Source: Nocardioides conyzicola | GTDB lineage: Bacteria; Actinomycetota; Actinomycetes; Propionibacteriales; Nocardioidaceae | NCBI RefSeq assembly: GCF_039543825.1 | Contig: NZ_BAABKM010000002.1 | Coordinates: 838,133-902,132 of the forward strand | Reading direction: 5' to 3' | DNA: 64,000 bases | Part shown: positions 62,031 through 64,000 of the stretch, one piece after another | Numbering within the stretch: the first letter of the stretch is position 1 | How the letters are laid out: every line of letters begins with the position of its first letter | The notes under the pieces: generated by a model | Databases searched by the model: none | The model's input: the letters and a program-made list of their open reading frames with translations, nothing else | Told to the model about the DNA's origin: nothing | Program-made: the position numbers and the translations under genes

Positions 62031-62869
62031 CAGAGAGTTCTCGCTGAGAGGTCGCGACGTGTGGAATGCCATGGAATTGTCACCCTTTCGATGATCTCAA
62101 CTAGGTAGAACAGTGCGAGTCCGAGAAGGGTCAGGACGGCGATGATCGCGAAGAGAAGCGACGTCTGGAGGTTGGCGTTGGCCTGGAGCAGCATGTAGCC
62201 CAGCCCCTCGGTGGAGCCCACAAACTCGGCGACCACGGCACCGATGACGGCCAGCGTCACGGCGATCTTCAGGCCTGCGAAGAAGTGTGGGAGTGCCGTC
62301 GGGAACTGGACTCGCCTAAACGTCGACCACATTCCTGCCCCCATCGTGCGCAGCATCTCGTTCATCTCCGGAGGCGCGGACCTAAGACCCGTGATGGTGT
62401 TCAGCAGTACGGGGAAGAAGCAGATCAAGAAGGTCGTAAGGATCTTTGGCGTCGTCGTGAACCCGAACCACACGACGAACAGCGGCGCGACGGCGACCTT
62501 GGGCACCGTCTGAAGAACCACCAAGATGGGGAACAGTGCTCGCCACACAATCCTTGACGCAACCAGGATCATCGCGAGCGGGAGACTGACCACCACAGCC
62601 AGGATGAATCCGACAACCAGCTCTCGCGTGGTTACTAGGAGATTGGTCCAGATCGCATCACGGGATTCGACCGCGGCACTCCAGATGTCTGTAGGTGCCG
62701 GAAGGATGTATTCCGCAGGAGAGAACAGCCAGACGCCGAGTTCCCACGCGATAATCAGCAGCACGAACACGCCGACCGGCAGAACCTTCTCGGCGATCAT
62801 GCCCGCGGTCACATTGGCCGAAGGCCTCGTAACCCCGCGGGCTTCCGGTTCCACTGTTACTAGCGCCAC
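62030..62869 (-). CDS. NitT/TauT-type ABC transporter permease
   Basis: 279 residues from GTG 62869, with AAGGAGAAG (62880-62872) just upstream. Six membrane segments and the EAA loop (MLRTMGAGMWSTFRRVQFPTALPHFFAGLKIAV, VVAEFVGSTEGLGYML) are characteristic. A TTG start at 62953 is in frame but lies upstream of the likely transcription start (TTGACC 62985-62980 and TACATT 62961-62956) and would overlap the TetR operator, so it is rejected. First gene of the operon permease, binding protein, ATPase, FAD, 2Fe-2S, Mo subunit, amidohydrolase. Confidence 0.88.
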   Translation of the reverse strand: MALVTVEPEARGVTRPSANVTAGMIAEKVLPVGVFVLLIIAWELGVWLFSPAEYILPAPTDIWSAAVESRDAIWTNLLVTTRELVVGFILAVVVSLPLAMILVASRIVWRALFPILVVLQTVPKVAVAPLFVVWFGFTTTPKILTTFLICFFPVLLNTITGLRSAPPEMNEMLRTMGAGMWSTFRRVQFPTALPHFFAGLKIAVTLAVIGAVVAEFVGSTEGLGYMLLQANANLQTSLLFAIIAVLTLLGLALFYLVEIIERVTIPWHSTRRDLSARTL

Positions 62870-62922
62870 ACCTTCTCCTTGACTCCTGACCGGAACCACT
62901 GGCTTCAGCGCGTTTCCGATTT

Positions 62923-62939
62923 CGAAACGATCCGTTTCG
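62923..62939. promoter_or_regulatory. TetR-type operator CGAAACGATCCGTTTCG
   Basis: A perfect 7-3-7 inverted repeat (CGAAACG, ATC, CGTTTCG) between the divergent permease and tetR genes. A further half-site CGTTTC lies at 62911-62916, making an overlapping imperfect repeat. The operator sits about 10-26 nt downstream of the predicted permease transcription start, where a bound repressor would block elongation or promoter clearance. Confidence 0.75.
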
Positions 62940-62955
62940 TTTTGATCTCGCAACG

Positions 62956-62985
62956 AATGTAGCCTTCGTCACACGGGGCGGTCAA
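62956..62985 (-). promoter_or_regulatory. Promoter of the ABC/Mo-hydroxylase operon
   Basis: On the minus strand TTGACC (62985-62980) and TACATT (62961-62956) are separated by 18 nt, a good match to a housekeeping promoter. The predicted start near 62949 lies just upstream of the TetR operator and about 80 nt before the permease GTG. Confidence 0.65.
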
Positions 62986-63016
62986 GGATTTCAACGATTA
63001 ACGAGAGGATTCGCCC

Positions 63017-63643
63017 ATGGAGGCATCGACGTCCGACACGAGCGCAGTGAGGAGCAGCGGGCGACCGCGCAGCCGGCGTGCCCACGACGCGATCATTGAG
63101 GCAACGGTCGAGCTGCTGGCTGCCGTCGGCTACGGCGACATGTCCATCGAAGCCATCGCTGAGAGGGCCGGCGTGGGGAAGAGCACGATCTACCGATGGT
63201 GGCCATCCAAGGGGGCCCTGGCCGGCGAAGCTCTTGCGCAAGGCCTCAACCGGGGTCCCGAACCGCCGACCGGCAGCACGCGGGAAGACCTGATCCGCAC
63301 CATCGAGGTGACGATCGGCAACTACTCCGATTCCAGCGCAGCGATGTCGATCCTGCCGGCGCTGGTGGCGCATCTGGAGAGGGATCCGGAACTCCTCCAA
63401 GCCTTTCGGCATAGCTTTCTGGAGCCGCGTCGAAGGAACGGTCGAGCACTCATCGCGAGCGCAGTCGAACGAGGCGACCTCCCGGAAGACGTAGACCCCG
63501 ACCTGCTCATGGACATCTGGGCCGGCGCCATCTTCTACCGATCATTGGTGTCCGGCGGACGCCTAGAGGGCGTGAGCGGGCAACTTGCCGAGTTCATCCT
63601 CTCCGGACGGCTTCCGCGACTGATGCCTGACGACCAGCCCTGA
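63017..63643 (+). CDS. TetR/AcrR family transcriptional regulator
   Basis: 208 residues from ATG 63017 (AGAGGA about 8 nt upstream). The N-terminal DNA-binding domain reads AHDAIIEATVELLAAVGYGDMSIEAIAERAGVGKSTIYRWWPSKGALAGEAL, with the recognition helix STIYRWWPSK. The C-terminal ligand domain resembles the TetR_C group seen in regulators of catabolic and efflux genes. It diverges from the ABC/Mo-hydroxylase/amidohydrolase operon across 148 bp holding a perfect operator, so it probably represses that operon and itself until the substrate or a metabolite binds. Confidence 0.92.
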   Translation: MEASTSDTSAVRSSGRPRSRRAHDAIIEATVELLAAVGYGDMSIEAIAERAGVGKSTIYRWWPSKGALAGEALAQGLNRGPEPPTGSTREDLIRTIEVTIGNYSDSSAAMSILPALVAHLERDPELLQAFRHSFLEPRRRNGRALIASAVERGDLPEDVDPDLLMDIWAGAIFYRSLVSGGRLEGVSGQLAEFILSGRLPRLMPDDQP

Positions 63644-64000
63644 CCCAGGCTCGATATGTTGCGGTCGATCGATGCGTGGCGACCATGTCGCAGTTGGACC
63701 AGTAGCCGCCTTCTGGCTTGAGAGCTCTGCAACGGTCGAAGGCGATGATGCACGGCGCGCGAAACACCTCGCCTGCGTAGCACCGGTAACACGAACCCGA
63801 CATGACCAGCGGGCCGGGAGCCGGGCTCGGTTGGGGTGCCAGCACCGGGTTCGCCGAGCGGGCGCGATCGAACTGTCGCGGCTACCGCCACTGTGATCTC
63901 GACACCCGGATGGGGACGGACCCCAAGCGCACTACGTCGGACCGGAACCTGAAATTCGTGCTGGAAGGTCTACTGCTCGCGCAGCCGGGTACGGCGCGCC
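63644..64000. other. Right-end region with competing short frames
   Basis: No firm gene. On the plus strand a frame from ATG 63802 stays open to the end of the window (66 codons, with CRGYRHCDLDTRMGTDPKR in the middle) and could be the start of a gene cut by the window edge. On the minus strand a Cys-rich frame (63594-63845) overlaps the tetR end and is less likely. Neither has a recognisable domain. Confidence 0.3.

Noticed and set aside
62870..62953. TTG start for the ABC permease giving a longer N-terminus
   Set aside because: It would lie upstream of the predicted transcription start and cover the TetR operator; GTG 62869 has a good ribosome site.
63594..63845. Cys-rich minus-strand frame overlapping the tetR end
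   Set aside because: It overlaps 50 bp of a solid gene, has no recognisable domain and no ribosome site; the plus-strand frame from 63802 is at least as likely.

Overview
The window is very GC-rich and gene-dense, with ATGA/GTGA-type stop/start overlaps, many GTG starts and many -10-like TANNNT boxes placed 6-8 nt before the start codon (leaderless-style). Gene order, F420-type proteins, an Rpf, an actinobacterial SepX-type protein and a protein O-mannosyltransferase point to an actinobacterium, most likely a Nocardioides-like member of the Propionibacteriales. Two blocks follow the order I recall from Mycobacterium tuberculosis: pmt, rsmI, tatD, rpfB, ksgA, ispE (here 8.2-21.8 kb) and mscL, fmdB-like, 5-FTHF cyclo-ligase, UDP-glucose pyrophosphorylase, moeA, rimJ, sepX (here 34-41.2 kb).

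Layout. 0-5.5 kb: an F420 enzyme tail, a kinase-like phosphotransferase, a patatin-like lipase, a divergent tam/MarR pair with a perfect operator, and a histidine kinase/NarL-type regulator pair. 5.5-8.2 kb: a MacB-type ABC exporter behind a perfect TGCATC/GATGCA palindrome. 8.2-21.8 kb: the rsmA-ispE-abcF, rpfB, tatD-hydrolase-rsmI and pmt core, interrupted by a secreted M6 protease and an alpha/beta hydrolase on the opposite strand. 21.8-33.5 kb: SDR, F420/PPOX protein, PepSY protein, then a WxL-type surface cluster (Ig-repeat protein, DUF916 WxL-binding protein, phosphatase with a WxL-like tail), HupE-like protein, lipoprotein, hydrolase and tRNA-Ala. 33.6-42.7 kb: sepX, GNAT, molybdenum cofactor genes mog-moaC-moeA, UDP-glucose pyrophosphorylase, folate enzyme, a CIRCE-controlled zinc-ribbon protein, SAF protein, MscL, a 53-residue acidic protein and an LCP ligase.

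From about 42.8 kb the character changes: less GC-biased third positions, more unrecognised genes and longer gaps. This part holds an ECF sigma factor with a membrane partner, a tRNA-Arg(CCT) with a damaged anticodon stem, two unknown genes, a secreted Ig-repeat protein, redox genes, a CtaG-like protein, a MarR regulator and a secreted GH3 glycosidase.

The right end (55.4-63.6 kb) is the most interesting unit: one tightly overlapping minus-strand operon encoding an ABC importer (permease, lipoprotein, ATPase), a three-subunit molybdenum hydroxylase of the xanthine dehydrogenase family and an amidohydrolase, divergent from a TetR regulator with a perfect 7-3-7 operator. It looks like an uptake-plus-hydroxylation-plus-cleavage route for an unidentified small, probably heterocyclic or aromatic, compound. 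The molybdenum cofactor genes at 35.6-37.8 kb could supply its cofactor.
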